From positions 1,488,001 through 1,552,000 of the forward strand of contig NZ_JAGSPC010000001.1 in the NCBI RefSeq assembly GCF_019204045.1: a DNA stretch of 64,000 nucleotides, read 5' to 3'. A program made the position numbers and the translations under genes. The notes beneath the pieces were generated by a model, which worked only from the letters and a program-made list of their open reading frames with translations, had not been told where the DNA came from and made no database searches. Below, one piece after another: positions 1 to 9,125 of this stretch; position 1 is the stretch's first letter; each line of letters opens with the position of its first letter. The DNA is from Erythrobacter crassostreae (GTDB lineage Bacteria > Pseudomonadota > Alphaproteobacteria > Sphingomonadales > Sphingomonadaceae).

Positions 1-2
1 AA

Positions 3-158
3 GCGGCAAGCACTGCAGTCCACCTTCTGTTTGCAGCCTGGGCACGCATGGAAAGAGAGGAGGCATCCAACCACCGAACGTTCGAAAGGGTTCGGGAGTC
101 CTGGGGCAAGCTGGCACGCGACTTCCTCGAAGATAGTGCACCGGACGGCTTCGAATGA
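3..158 (+). CDS. 3' end of an unidentified gene (partial)
   Basis: An open frame runs in from the left edge and ends at a TGA that overlaps the ATG of the next gene (ATGA at 155-158). About 51 residues are visible; the tail is helical and charged and ends in SAPDGFE. It shows no motif I recognise. The stop/start overlap says it is translated together with the PLD-like protein that follows, so it is probably the upstream partner of that protein. In defence islands PLD proteins often follow a helicase gene, but nothing visible here proves that. Confidence 0.55.
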   Translation, partial: AASTAVHLLFAAWARMEREEASNHRTFERVRESWGKLARDFLEDSAPDGFE

Positions 159-1072
159 GGCGTGAGGGCGACAGGCTCCTTTTGCATGTCCAGGATGCGC
201 AGACGGAGGTAACACTATGTGCGCCGTTTATGAAGCGTCACACGGTAAAGCGCATATTGAGCCGGGTCCCTGGGGGCATACCTGTCAAATTGGTTACCCG
301 TTGGCGAGCCTATGAGGTTCGCTGCGGGGTTTCGGATCTTGAAGTTTTGGATCTAGTGAAGGACAGGCCGAACACTTCACTCGAGATACTCGATGCGCTT
401 CATGCGAAGGCCTACCTATGCGATGGAACCGCTTTGATCGGCTCGGCCAATCTTACCGCGACTGCACTGGGTTGGGCTAAGGACAACAATGTCGAACTGC
501 TTTTCAATGTCCCAGCCAGCGCGCCAGAGATTGTTGATTTAATGGCTGCATTGGAAAATGCCGTGCTGGCCACCTCTGACATGCGGGACACTGTGCAGGC
601 TGCGGCAGACGCTATCGACTTAAACGATCCGCCCGATCCCCAGCTCGACCAGGCAGCGGGCTTAGGGCCGTGGCTGCCAATCAGTTCCGCTCCTGAGCGT
701 TTGTGGACGGCCTACGGTGAGGAAGCAGAGCAGCGTTTGACTTCATCATATTTGAACATGGCACGCGCCGATCTTTCTGCGCTTTCGATACCGAGTGGTC
801 TGAACGAAAATGAGTTCAACGCTGCGGTGGCATCAGCGTTGTGCACAATGCCGGCAATGACGCCGATGCTCGACGGTATTGACAGAGGGGAACTGTCGGA
901 TGCCGAAGCCATCCAGCATATCAAGGGTTTGAAAATTGAAGGTCCTCTAGATGCAGCGATGCAATGGGAAGTGGTGCGTAATTGGCTGAGAGTTTTCTTG
1001 CCCGACACCATTGAAGTGGTCGCGGCGACCTTCATCACACGCAAGCAACCAGGCGTCCGTACCGGGCGCTAA
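155..1072 (+). CDS. PLD-like phosphodiesterase domain protein
   Basis: A 305-residue protein with one phospholipase-D-type half site: HAKAY at residues 83-87 followed by IGSANLT at 95-101, which together form an HxK(x)n(G)SxN motif. PLD-superfamily nucleases need two such sites, so a single-site protein would be expected to act as a dimer. The N-terminal 80 residues match the usual fold that precedes the motif; the C-terminal 170 residues are not recognised. It overlaps the previous gene by 4 bases and converges on sspD. Its place beside a phosphorothioation operon suggests a nuclease role in the same defence island, resembling DrmC-type proteins, but this is inference. Confidence 0.7.
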   Translation: MRREGDRLLLHVQDAQTEVTLCAPFMKRHTVKRILSRVPGGIPVKLVTRWRAYEVRCGVSDLEVLDLVKDRPNTSLEILDALHAKAYLCDGTALIGSANLTATALGWAKDNNVELLFNVPASAPEIVDLMAALENAVLATSDMRDTVQAAADAIDLNDPPDPQLDQAAGLGPWLPISSAPERLWTAYGEEAEQRLTSSYLNMARADLSALSIPSGLNENEFNAAVASALCTMPAMTPMLDGIDRGELSDAEAIQHIKGLKIEGPLDAAMQWEVVRNWLRVFLPDTIEVVAATFITRKQPGVRTGR

Positions 1073-1135
1073 AGGCCAGATTGCACGGTTAACGAACTGG
1101 CCGGTCATAAGAGCTTTCGCACGCGCGGCTCGTCG

Positions 1136-1969
1136 CTACTTATGGCAGGTCAGGCAGGCTTTTGCGGCATTTCCATACAAATCATCGAGATCGATTACTG
1201 TGTCGGGCCGTAACGGGTTAGCCTTCAAACGCTTCTGGGCCCGCTCGATGCGCTTTTCATGATCTTTGCGGATCGCCTGCTGCCTTTCTGGACGCTCGAG
1301 TTCCAGCAGCGATTCACCATGGCTCCACGTGAATGGTGACCCATGGTCCATGGCATTCTTCTCGTATGCCTTGGCTTCTTCAAATGCCTCTGGGTGGCGT
1401 TCTTTGAGACGCACCCACTCGATCTTCTGCTGATAGAAACAGAAGGTGCAACCACTACGGGTTCGCCACTCGTAATAACTCGGCATTCCAAGCCCAGACC
1501 CATCGAGGATGTCGATTACGCCGGCTTTGTCGACGCCGGCGTCCTTGAATGGCAGGCTGGTCATCAGATTGCTTTTTGTCGACTGGTAACCTTCGCGGTA
1601 ATCCTCATCGCTACGTATCGCCACGTATGAAATTACCGTGTCGCCATCGTCGAGATAGCTTTTGGTCCATTGCTCGAAGGGACGAAGTTTCAGTTGTCGG
1701 GTACACCAGCGTGACTGGGCAGACGGAAGATAACTTTTGTAGGTCTTCAGCCAATAATCGAAATCGCGATCGGGATTGAGGCGGAGAATTTCCTTGCCGA
1801 GATATCCTTCAAGCCGGGTTAGATACTCATAGACCTCCGGCAGCTCCTTGCCGGTGTCGGTAAAGAAATATTCGAGATCGAGTTCAGGGTGACGCTGACG
1901 CATGAAAACTGCGAGCGCTGCGCTGTCACGTCCGCCGGACAGTCCTAAAACGTGCCGAGTGATCGTCAT
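1136..1969 (-). CDS. sspD: SspD-like phosphorothioation sulfurtransferase (PAPS-reductase/PP-loop family)
   Basis: A 277-residue ATP-pyrophosphatase of the PAPS reductase family. The PP-loop SGGRDS lies at residues 11-16. Cysteines occur at C89 (RWCTRQLK), C174/C177 (GCTFC) and C272/C275 at the C-terminus (CLTCHK), a set suited to holding a metal or Fe-S cluster and carrying sulfur. In DndC/SspD proteins this enzyme activates the DNA backbone and passes sulfur from the desulfurase into it. Its ATG overlaps the stop of sspC (ATGA, 1966-1969), making it the last gene of a coupled sspB-sspC-sspD operon. DndC is the alternative name, but the neighbours (DUF4007 protein, large ATPase) point to the Ssp type. 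Confidence 0.82.
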   Translation of the reverse strand: MTITRHVLGLSGGRDSAALAVFMRQRHPELDLEYFFTDTGKELPEVYEYLTRLEGYLGKEILRLNPDRDFDYWLKTYKSYLPSAQSRWCTRQLKLRPFEQWTKSYLDDGDTVISYVAIRSDEDYREGYQSTKSNLMTSLPFKDAGVDKAGVIDILDGSGLGMPSYYEWRTRSGCTFCFYQQKIEWVRLKERHPEAFEEAKAYEKNAMDHGSPFTWSHGESLLELERPERQQAIRKDHEKRIERAQKRLKANPLRPDTVIDLDDLYGNAAKACLTCHK

Positions 1970-4900
1970 GCCTTCTTCCTTTTAGAATCGATATTCGCCT
2001 CGACGAGATATCTTGAGGTTACCTCGGCAAGAGCGGCTAGGACCACCTCCCGTCGAAGCTCTATACCGGTATGCAACGCGTTGTTGATCGCCGCGGCCAA
2101 GGTTTCGATCTCATGGCGGTCCTCATCCGCGACTTGGAATTCGCCAACCACGGGAGCAGCTTCCTGCTCACGGCCGACAATGAGCGCTAATGCGTGACGC
2201 TTGTCCTTTCTGCCTTTCACATGGGCTAGTGTTTCGGTTTTCAAGAATTGCGCCGAAAGATCAGCTATCCCAACGCGCGCCTTTTCCTGATCGCGGTCAT
2301 TCCAATCTCGAGCCAGTCGATCTGCCGCTACCGAGGCGAGGCCCTCCATGTCCTCACGCGTGCCGAAGAATTGCGAAAGTCGGCCGACGAAAGCTTCGAG
2401 ACGTAGATCGCCTGAAATCTGCCTGATGTTCTCGGCCCTCATGCGCAGCATTTCGTAAGCTTTTGCGTCGCGTCCCCGAACGTTTAGCTCGCGCAAAAGT
2501 AGCTCGGTCAAATCGTCCATTATGGCAGGGTATGCAGCGCGCATCTCGGCGAGTAGTTCGCGCAGCACTACGGCAATATTTACAGGGTCGAGCGGTTCAT
2601 CTGATCCGTCTGCCGCCAACATTGGCAAGTCGTCGAACAAAAGTTTGTTGGGATCGTTGGCCCGCTTAAGTATCTCACGCAAAGCAAGTGCTTTCGCGCT
2701 TAAGGTTTGGGTGCGTTTTGTCCATGGAACCAACGCATCGAAGTCGCCGACTATTTGCCGGGCCACACCTAATGGTCGCGCATCGGAGCCGGTGCCTATG
2801 ATTGTGCCTAGCTCAGTCAACGTTTCTCCGATTAGCCCGGTCATATCGACGCGCCGGAGGCTGACCTCTGAAGGATCCCTGGCCAGATATTCAATTCCAA
2901 GCTCGTTCATCGCGCTTTGGAACACCCCATCACAATAGACTGCAATTCGATCCCGCCGGCTTTCAATGTAAGCGACTAAATAAACGGGGGCCAAACCGGC
3001 TTTGAGGCCGATGGGCGGTTTGGCCCACGCATCTAGCACATCTCCAGATGAAACAGGTCCGTCGTAGCGATTCATCACGGCATCGGCGACCGCCCAGAGA
3101 GGAGCTAGCGGATTTCCAGCTGTCGGAGCATGAAAGCCATCACCGACATGGAGATCGGCATCTTTCAAAAGGGACTCAAATAGCCCCCGCTCAGCCGGGT
3201 AGCTTTTGCCCGAAAATCCGAGATTGGCCTCGCTGCCGCGTCGCACCATTCTCTTCATAAGTTTGGTACGCGCACTTACCGCGTTGGACGACGGTTCTGA
3301 ACAGTTCAGTAACTCGTTCAGTAGAACTGGTGATTGCGGGAAGCGCTCATCCATCAGGTGTGACAGGGCATCATTTAGTCCACGTCGGTCAAGCATACCC
3401 AATTCTTGGCCATTCGCGAACCAAATGCATTCCTCCAATATCTGTGAGAACCGCTGTTCGAGAATCTGCCGTAGCTCGCCGCGTCTTGCCTCAAGCTCCC
3501 GTTTGGCAATAGCATCGCCTGCTAGCTCTGGAAACCTGTCCTCGAATAGAGACAAAGCCTCCAGTTCACGGGCCATCGCCACCAGCTCTAATGCGCCCAT
3601 GTGAATGCCGATGATATTCACGCGCGCATCGTGGGTCCGCACCAAAGAGCTCGCTTCAGCAAGTGATTTCACTGTTTGCGGGGACTCGCTGCGATCAGGA
3701 AGGACGACGACTAAGCGTCCCGAGATTTCCCCGGCAGTATCCAGTAACGGATCGCTAGAAATACCGAGGTTGCGTGGATAGGTGAGCACAATGTGGAACC
3801 ACCGCGGAGCTCCGGTGTTAATCTGGTGTCTCTTGGCTAACATCGCCGGTATTTCTGCTAGGCGCGCCATTGCATCAAGGTCAGGCTCGCCCATCTCCGC
3901 GAGCACGCTGTTGAGATTGGCAGAGATATCGAAATCGGAGCCAGCGTAAGGTAAGTACAACCCGGTATGACGCCGGAAGACGATCTCTGAGCCTTTAACC
4001 AGCGCCGCCAACGCAGTTTCAACGTCCTGCTGCACACAATCGCTTAGGCATGTGGCTATCGTAGCCTCATCGGGTCTCAAAGGCGCGCGTCCTTGCAGAA
4101 GATGAAAGACAGCGATTACTTTCAAAACTCGGACTGAAACCTCATTTGCCCCGCGTGCTGATGCACGATCCACACAATCGCTGCCTAAGGTCCAGCGTCT
4201 TCCGTCAGGCGAAGATAGGATTGCCGCCTCGTAGTTTGCCCGGAGGTAGTCCCACAAGCGATCAAGGTGATAGGATATACCAGCTGATCGGCCCGAGCGA
4301 ATATCCTGGAGACCGAATGGTTCGGCAGAATTCAAAAACGAGAAGACACTGCGTTGGTTCTGGCCGAACCTTCTACGTGAAACCGGTGCTAACATAGCGG
4401 CGGTGGTTGGGTGCAGCGGAGCCACGCGGCTCAACCGCTCAACAAGCGCATCACGTTCATCACCTGTCGGTTCAGGATGAAAGAGTTCGACCGTCTTTTC
4501 AGAAACGCGTTTGGAGCCCTTGGACTTCCCGCCGTCAGCCATCGCATCGGCGATTAACCCGATAGCTTCTTCAGCAGTGACAGAAACCGAGATGTCGATG
4601 AAGCGCCCTTGAATCTTCGACCAGTCATCCTTGACCCTTTGGCCGAGTCCGTCAGCATAATCTTCGAATGCTTGGTGAAGTATGCCGACGACGATCAGAC
4701 GTCCGTTGCTGCGGCTTGCGACTTCCGCCAGATCCTGAAGGAAATGAGCATCTCCGCGTCCTTCGGCGATTGCCTCGAGTCCGCGTCCAAGTTCATCCAA
4801 CACCAGCAGGACGCACTCTTTGGCGCATTTTTCCTCGAGTGCCGTAAGGATATCCGAGGCAGCTGTATCCAAAGGGAGACACAGAGATTCAGCAATTTGA

Positions 4901-5268
4901 GAGACAAGTGGCAGCTTTTGCGTGACTATGGGAAGCACAACCCATTTTGATGGAAAATTGGGCAGCGCACTTTTCAATGAAGCTATTACTTCGTCGCCGA
5001 AGATTTCCGCAGTCTGGGCGAATGCTTTGCCTCGAGAAGAGAACAGGGTCGACAAGGCAAGCGCTAGACTAGATTTGCCTGCGCCGTACGGCCCAGTCCA
5101 TGTAAATGCTCCCTGTCCAGTATCACCTATGTGAGATGCCATAAAGCGGATAACGGCACGAAGCGATGGAGCGCACACGAAACCTTCGAGTGCTCCCTGC
5201 GAGCCAAGATCTGAATCAAGACGCACTGAACGCCGGAAGCGCGGAAGGATGTTAATTCGTTCAGTCAT
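1966..5268 (-). CDS. sspC: SspC-like large P-loop ATPase of the phosphorothioation operon
   Basis: A 1100-residue protein with a clear Walker A (GPYGAGKSS, residues 59-67) and a Walker B-like strand (LLVLDE, 154-159) near the N-terminus, followed by about 900 residues of mostly helical sequence without familiar motifs. The position between the DUF4007 gene and the PAPS-reductase gene, with 4-base overlaps on both sides, matches the ATPase of SspABCD systems, which powers the modification complex. The ATG at 5268 overlaps the sspB stop, so the start is firm. It is longer than I would expect for a bare AAA-type ATPase, so the C-terminal part may hold DNA- or partner-binding domains. Confidence 0.78.
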   Translation of the reverse strand: MTERINILPRFRRSVRLDSDLGSQGALEGFVCAPSLRAVIRFMASHIGDTGQGAFTWTGPYGAGKSSLALALSTLFSSRGKAFAQTAEIFGDEVIASLKSALPNFPSKWVVLPIVTQKLPLVSQIAESLCLPLDTAASDILTALEEKCAKECVLLVLDELGRGLEAIAEGRGDAHFLQDLAEVASRSNGRLIVVGILHQAFEDYADGLGQRVKDDWSKIQGRFIDISVSVTAEEAIGLIADAMADGGKSKGSKRVSEKTVELFHPEPTGDERDALVERLSRVAPLHPTTAAMLAPVSRRRFGQNQRSVFSFLNSAEPFGLQDIRSGRSAGISYHLDRLWDYLRANYEAAILSSPDGRRWTLGSDCVDRASARGANEVSVRVLKVIAVFHLLQGRAPLRPDEATIATCLSDCVQQDVETALAALVKGSEIVFRRHTGLYLPYAGSDFDISANLNSVLAEMGEPDLDAMARLAEIPAMLAKRHQINTGAPRWFHIVLTYPRNLGISSDPLLDTAGEISGRLVVVLPDRSESPQTVKSLAEASSLVRTHDARVNIIGIHMGALELVAMARELEALSLFEDRFPELAGDAIAKRELEARRGELRQILEQRFSQILEECIWFANGQELGMLDRRGLNDALSHLMDERFPQSPVLLNELLNCSEPSSNAVSARTKLMKRMVRRGSEANLGFSGKSYPAERGLFESLLKDADLHVGDGFHAPTAGNPLAPLWAVADAVMNRYDGPVSSGDVLDAWAKPPIGLKAGLAPVYLVAYIESRRDRIAVYCDGVFQSAMNELGIEYLARDPSEVSLRRVDMTGLIGETLTELGTIIGTGSDARPLGVARQIVGDFDALVPWTKRTQTLSAKALALREILKRANDPNKLLFDDLPMLAADGSDEPLDPVNIAVVLRELLAEMRAAYPAIMDDLTELLLRELNVRGRDAKAYEMLRMRAENIRQISGDLRLEAFVGRLSQFFGTREDMEGLASVAADRLARDWNDRDQEKARVGIADLSAQFLKTETLAHVKGRKDKRHALALIVGREQEAAPVVGEFQVADEDRHEIETLAAAINNALHTGIELRREVVLAALAEVTSRYLVEANIDSKRKKA

Positions 5269-6215
5269 GCTGTTTGCGCTCCAGGTTCATCTTTCAGCCG
5301 ACCTCTCAGCATATCAGCCAGCCATGCATACCTTTCCTCACGACCTACGGAACGCCGCCGCACCAATTGTCGTAAACCTGCGCTTTCCGACCAGGCGATA
5401 TTGCCGTGGCTCACGCGATCGAGGCCCTCCAGCCGGTCCACCAAAGCTTCAGGTTCGAGCAGGAAGACGCGTCCCGGTGAACCGGATGTATATGCAATCC
5501 TTTCGAACGAAAGGGTTTCCGCGGTCGGAGCGGTGCGGTCCCAGAATTCTTCAAGTGCAAATAGGAATACCCAAGATGGTAGCGACCCATGTGCGGCCCT
5601 CACCAAGCGGACGCGGTGGCGATCAAGGGGTATAATTAAGCCCAGTTCCGAGAAGAGTGAACCGCCTGTCTCACCTTGGCCTCTGCCGCCGATGTAATTT
5701 CGTAGATGGCATTGCAGATCTCTATCCACGGTAGTTCGCGCCACTCTGGACCAATCTTCTCGTGCAGCTATTGCCATGATGGTGTCCAAAGCATCCTTGC
5801 GAAGCAAATCAGAACCATTGTATTCATTGAATAACCAATAAACGCTAGTCAGCCTAGGCCGAGATGCGCAGAACCAGTGTAACAACCAAATAGAAGACGG
5901 ATCCTCAAGGTAAAGGTCAATCCCATTCTCCCCCAAAAGCAGCTCGCCGGCCCAACCAGTCACAAGCCCTTCGCTAGTCTCATCCAAAACGCCTGCTGCA
6001 ATTGACCAGAATTTGATGGCCGCCACCATATTGCGACCGACGCCAAAACGCGTGATTGCAGCGGGATCCCTAAATATACCCGACGCATCCTTTGGTGAGG
6101 GCGCATCAGAAACGGCCCGGAATGCTTTTTGCAACCAACCATGCCGTAGCGGAAAGGTCTCATGACCGCTAAAGCATGGTCGATACCCTTCTATTTCTAA
6201 CTCCGCAGTTCTCAT
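5265..6215 (-). CDS. sspB: SspB-like DUF4007 family protein
   Basis: A 316-residue protein starting with the pattern CFSGHETFPLRHGWL (about residues 14-28), then a helix with TRFGVGRNMVAAIKFW, both typical of DUF4007. In the Ssp phosphorothioation system the protein of this family (SspB) is reported to act as a DNA nickase needed for sulfur insertion. It is the first gene of the sspBCD operon, overlaps sspC by 4 bases and is divergent from the desulfurase gene. The link between DUF4007 and SspB is from memory of the family, not from a search. Confidence 0.78.
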   Translation of the reverse strand: MRTAELEIEGYRPCFSGHETFPLRHGWLQKAFRAVSDAPSPKDASGIFRDPAAITRFGVGRNMVAAIKFWSIAAGVLDETSEGLVTGWAGELLLGENGIDLYLEDPSSIWLLHWFCASRPRLTSVYWLFNEYNGSDLLRKDALDTIMAIAAREDWSRVARTTVDRDLQCHLRNYIGGRGQGETGGSLFSELGLIIPLDRHRVRLVRAAHGSLPSWVFLFALEEFWDRTAPTAETLSFERIAYTSGSPGRVFLLEPEALVDRLEGLDRVSHGNIAWSESAGLRQLVRRRSVGREERYAWLADMLRGRLKDEPGAQTA

Positions 6216-6294
6216 AAATTCCTTCTGGGGCTATCATCCAGTGAGTAAACTGCCTTATAGGAACTGCTGGAGCCACCGTCCAGCCGGGAACATC
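6216..6294. promoter_or_regulatory. Divergent control region between sspB and sspA
   Basis: The 79 bases between the sspB start (6215) and the chosen sspA start (6295) must hold the promoters of both the sspBCD operon and sspA. No convincing -35/-10 pair or palindrome stands out. A GTG at 6241 is an in-frame alternative start of sspA; the ATG at 6295, preceded by GGGAA, fits better with the usual N-terminus. Confidence 0.4.
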
Positions 6295-7446
6295 ATGCGG
6301 ATCGACGATACGATATACCTCGACTATCAAGCGGCCACGCCGATCGATCCGCGTGTTTTGGCCGGCATGACCGATGCCTTCAGGCGAAATTTCGCCAACC
6401 CGCATGCAACTGATCATTTTCTCGGAAGACTTGCAAATGATGCGATAGAACATGCTGCGATCGCAATCGCAAATTGTGTTGGGGCGTTTGCGGAAGACAT
6501 CGTCTTCACATCGGGAGCGACCGAGGCAAACGCATTGGCGCTAACATCAGCACGATCCGAGTGCGGCTTCGACAGGCACCCCACAATTGTGACATGTGGC
6601 GGCGACCACAAATCCGTGATTGATCAGGCGCATCATTTCGGTCTCAATGTTAGGACAATTGAGTTGGATAGCAACGGGGCGCCAGATATTGATCACGCGT
6701 CGCAGATCATTGATGGGGAAACTGCGCTCGTATCGGTTATAGGCGTAAACAACGAAAACGGAGCGATTACCGATCTCGCTTCGATCGGAGCTATTTGCGC
6801 AGAAACCGGTACGCTATTTCATGCAGACCTGTCTCAATCACTAAGTTCGGTTCCGATCGATATTGAGGCGGCGAACCTATCATACGCAACGCTTAGTTCT
6901 CAAAAAGCGTATGGCCCCAAAGGTATTGGTGCGTTGGTGGTTGATCCCAAAGCCAGAGCGAGGCTTTCGCCCTTATTGGTTGGCGGCGGTCAGCAGGACG
7001 GCTTGAGGGGAGGGACCATGCCTACCGAATTATGCGTAGGTTTCGGCATTGCATGTGATCTGATCAGAGAAGAACGGAAGACAGAAAGTTCCAGATTGGC
7101 CATTCTTCGGGACCGCCTCGTGAACGGCATCGAAGCGGCGGGATGGGGCAAGCTTCTAGGCGACCGCAGCAATCGTCATCCGGGCAACGCGTTAATCGAG
7201 CTATTCAAAATGAGCGCGTTCGATCTCCTCAGCCGAGCCCAACCGAAAATTGCAGCATCGACCCGTTCTTCATGTTCTAGCAGCGATGAGGACTATTCGC
7301 ATGTTCTTAGAGCAATGGGACTTGGGCGAGAGCGCGCCGAACGCTGCGTGCGTTTCAGTCTAGGTCGTTTCTCTGACGAAAAGCAAATCGACGAAGTGCT
7401 CGCAACCTTAGACGGAATATCTCACGACATCGCCGAAAGAGATTGA
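6295..7446 (+). CDS. sspA: SspA/DndA-like cysteine desulfurase
   Basis: A 383-residue class V aminotransferase-fold enzyme that takes sulfur from cysteine with PLP. Visible family marks are YLDYQAATP near the N-terminus, TSGATEANALAL, the PLP-lysine segment SSQKAYGPKGIGAL, and a catalytic-cysteine loop around SSCSSSDED in the C-terminal third. It is divergent from sspBCD, the layout of sspA relative to sspBCD in known Ssp systems, and would supply persulfide sulfur to SspD. The length is normal for IscS/DndA-type desulfurases. A GTG at 6241 would add 18 residues. Its stop lies about 20 bases from an insertion-sequence remnant. Confidence 0.85.
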   Translation: MRIDDTIYLDYQAATPIDPRVLAGMTDAFRRNFANPHATDHFLGRLANDAIEHAAIAIANCVGAFAEDIVFTSGATEANALALTSARSECGFDRHPTIVTCGGDHKSVIDQAHHFGLNVRTIELDSNGAPDIDHASQIIDGETALVSVIGVNNENGAITDLASIGAICAETGTLFHADLSQSLSSVPIDIEAANLSYATLSSQKAYGPKGIGALVVDPKARARLSPLLVGGGQQDGLRGGTMPTELCVGFGIACDLIREERKTESSRLAILRDRLVNGIEAAGWGKLLGDRSNRHPGNALIELFKMSAFDLLSRAQPKIAASTRSSCSSSDEDYSHVLRAMGLGRERAERCVRFSLGRFSDEKQIDEVLATLDGISHDIAERD

Positions 7447-7467
7447 GATGTGAAAACTGTGTTGGCT

Positions 7468-7608
7468 AGCTTTTGTAATGTTGTTCTCGCCGCGCAGGCC
7501 TTCCAGCACGATCCGGATTTTCTTTTCTGCGCTATACTGCTTGCGGGTCGCCCGGCGGATGTCTGTGACCACCGCTTGCGCGGAGGATTTTGAGTGTTTT
7601 GACTTCAT
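7468..7608 (-). pseudogene. Remnant of an IS3-family transposase orfA
   Basis: On the minus strand the first ~45 codons from 7608 read as the N-terminus of an IS3-type OrfA: RRATRKQYSAEKKIRIVLEGLRGENNI is matched in pieces to the very common RRxTRxxxSAEdKIRIVLEGLRGEdsI pattern. After this the homology stops and the frame runs on meaninglessly into the end of sspA. Only the helix-turn-helix N-terminal part is left; there is no OrfB and no clear inverted repeat. It marks a past insertion at the junction of two blocks of the island. Confidence 0.7.
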
Positions 7609-7862
7609 CTTCGTTTCTTACGTCACTACGATGAACTCAAAATACTGACTCATTTTATCCAGCTAATCTGTCTATCGAATGCTGACGGCGGACAGATTGA
7701 GCCGCCAATGCCTTGGTTGCGTCGATATAGGCTTGAGCACGTTGCAATCTAGACTATTGGGTTTAGTCAATCAGATGCTTGCTGACCGACTTCCTTGCTT
7801 GCGATATCCGCCAACCGAGCAAGTTCTCAGAAGACAGAAATTATCGTATTATGAAGCTCTTT
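7609..7862. other. Non-coding stretch next to the IS remnant
   Basis: The ~250 bases between the orfA remnant and the end of the DGQHR gene contain no believable gene. With the remnant, 7447-7862 is over 400 bases without an intact gene. The sequence is AT-richer than the core genome and is probably debris from an insertion and deletion. Confidence 0.5.
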
Positions 7863-9125
7863 CTAAGCCACAGGCTTAGGGAGCATAGCTGTTTCGTCCC
7901 CAGTTTCATTACGATAGCGTAATAGCAGCTTTTCTTCGCTGAACTTGGAACGTCCAAGCATATACAGGAGCGTTTCACGCAATGTTACGCGGTTGCCACC
8001 AACGATGCGCTGAGTGTCCGGATCCCAGAGAAGTCCTTTGTATGGTGCCTTGCTGAGATCAGTTGGAAGCTTCGCCGCAGTCTTCACGGCCTTGTTTAGT
8101 GACATGTCCTTCGAAAGGCGCGCGATAACTTGGGTAAAAATGTCGAGGCCTATCGGGCGATATAACGCGCTTCCACCATGGCTTCCGCGAAACTCACTAA
8201 CTGGCACTGCTGGATCACTTGCATCGAAAAATGATTTAAGTTCCTGAAAATGCTTTTTCATGAGGGTGAAATAGGCTTTCGAAAGTTCGAAGTAGGCCTG
8301 AAGGTCATCATCGCCGGGCCGGACCCGTGTTAGATTCACGCGAGTGTCCGTCAAAGCGGTGTCTACCTTAGTAAATAAATGCAGCAATAGGTCATAAAGA
8401 TTGCCAATGGTGGTGAGGCTGGACTTATTTGATGTTGGAAGGTTGTTAGTTGCTACAAAGGCGATCCGCTTGCCTGAAAACAGTTGAGTATGTTCGATAA
8501 GCCATCGCACGGCGAGTGCCATCACGTCATCTTCGTCCAGAGCAATAATGTCGCCTTTGCTAACCGGGCGAGCAGTCTTATTAAGTGTGGTGAATAGGCG
8601 TCTGGTGCGTTCTAAACCGAGCTTAGTATCCTTGTGAGAAACAAAAATGACTGAAATATCGTCGTAACCACTTTTGTCTTGAACACCCTCGTCAAACGCA
8701 CGCTTAATGCCGGCAAGCCGGTGCTGTCCATCTAGTGCAAATAGTTCTTCGTCACCCCGTAACGTTAGAAAACCGACGGACGCGACAGTCTCTTCGTTTA
8801 GATCAGCGAGTGCGACTTGACTTTTCTTAGTTCGCAGATCGGACAAGCCAATCCAATTCGGCTCACCCTTGTAGGTTGCAACTACCAGTGAATTAAAAAA
8901 GCGTTCGGGCTGATCTTCCAAGTACGTGGCGATCTCTTTGCTCCTACCAGCTTTGAGTTTGCGCTGAATCATATCAGAAAGCGCCTTGTGCTTGTGAATT
9001 TCATCAGCGTATCGAACTCGAACGGCAATTTCGTCGAGCGGCATTAGGCATGAATAGTACACCCATTTGCCCATAATCCCGCGCAATGCCGGTAGAGCGA
9101 AACCATCCGCGTCGCTTTTGCTCAT
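7863..9125 (-). CDS. DGQHR-domain protein (DndB-related)
   Basis: A 420-residue protein carrying the exact DGQHR signature (LFALDGQHRLAGIKRA, DGQHR at residues 132-136), followed by FVSHKDTKLGLERTRRLFTTLN, a layout shared with DndB and other DGQHR proteins of the ParB/Srx-like fold. DndB is a negative regulator of dnd systems; the related DGQQR motif of DUF262 proteins such as SspE takes part in nucleotide hydrolysis. Its ATG overlaps the stop of the GIY-YIG gene by one base (TAATG), so the two are translationally coupled. The pair is visibly AT-richer than sspABCD and may have a separate origin. Role as regulator or as sensor of phosphorothioate is open. Confidence 0.75.
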   Translation of the reverse strand: MSKSDADGFALPALRGIMGKWVYYSCLMPLDEIAVRVRYADEIHKHKALSDMIQRKLKAGRSKEIATYLEDQPERFFNSLVVATYKGEPNWIGLSDLRTKKSQVALADLNEETVASVGFLTLRGDEELFALDGQHRLAGIKRAFDEGVQDKSGYDDISVIFVSHKDTKLGLERTRRLFTTLNKTARPVSKGDIIALDEDDVMALAVRWLIEHTQLFSGKRIAFVATNNLPTSNKSSLTTIGNLYDLLLHLFTKVDTALTDTRVNLTRVRPGDDDLQAYFELSKAYFTLMKKHFQELKSFFDASDPAVPVSEFRGSHGGSALYRPIGLDIFTQVIARLSKDMSLNKAVKTAAKLPTDLSKAPYKGLLWDPDTQRIVGGNRVTLRETLLYMLGRSKFSEEKLLLRYRNETGDETAMLPKPVA

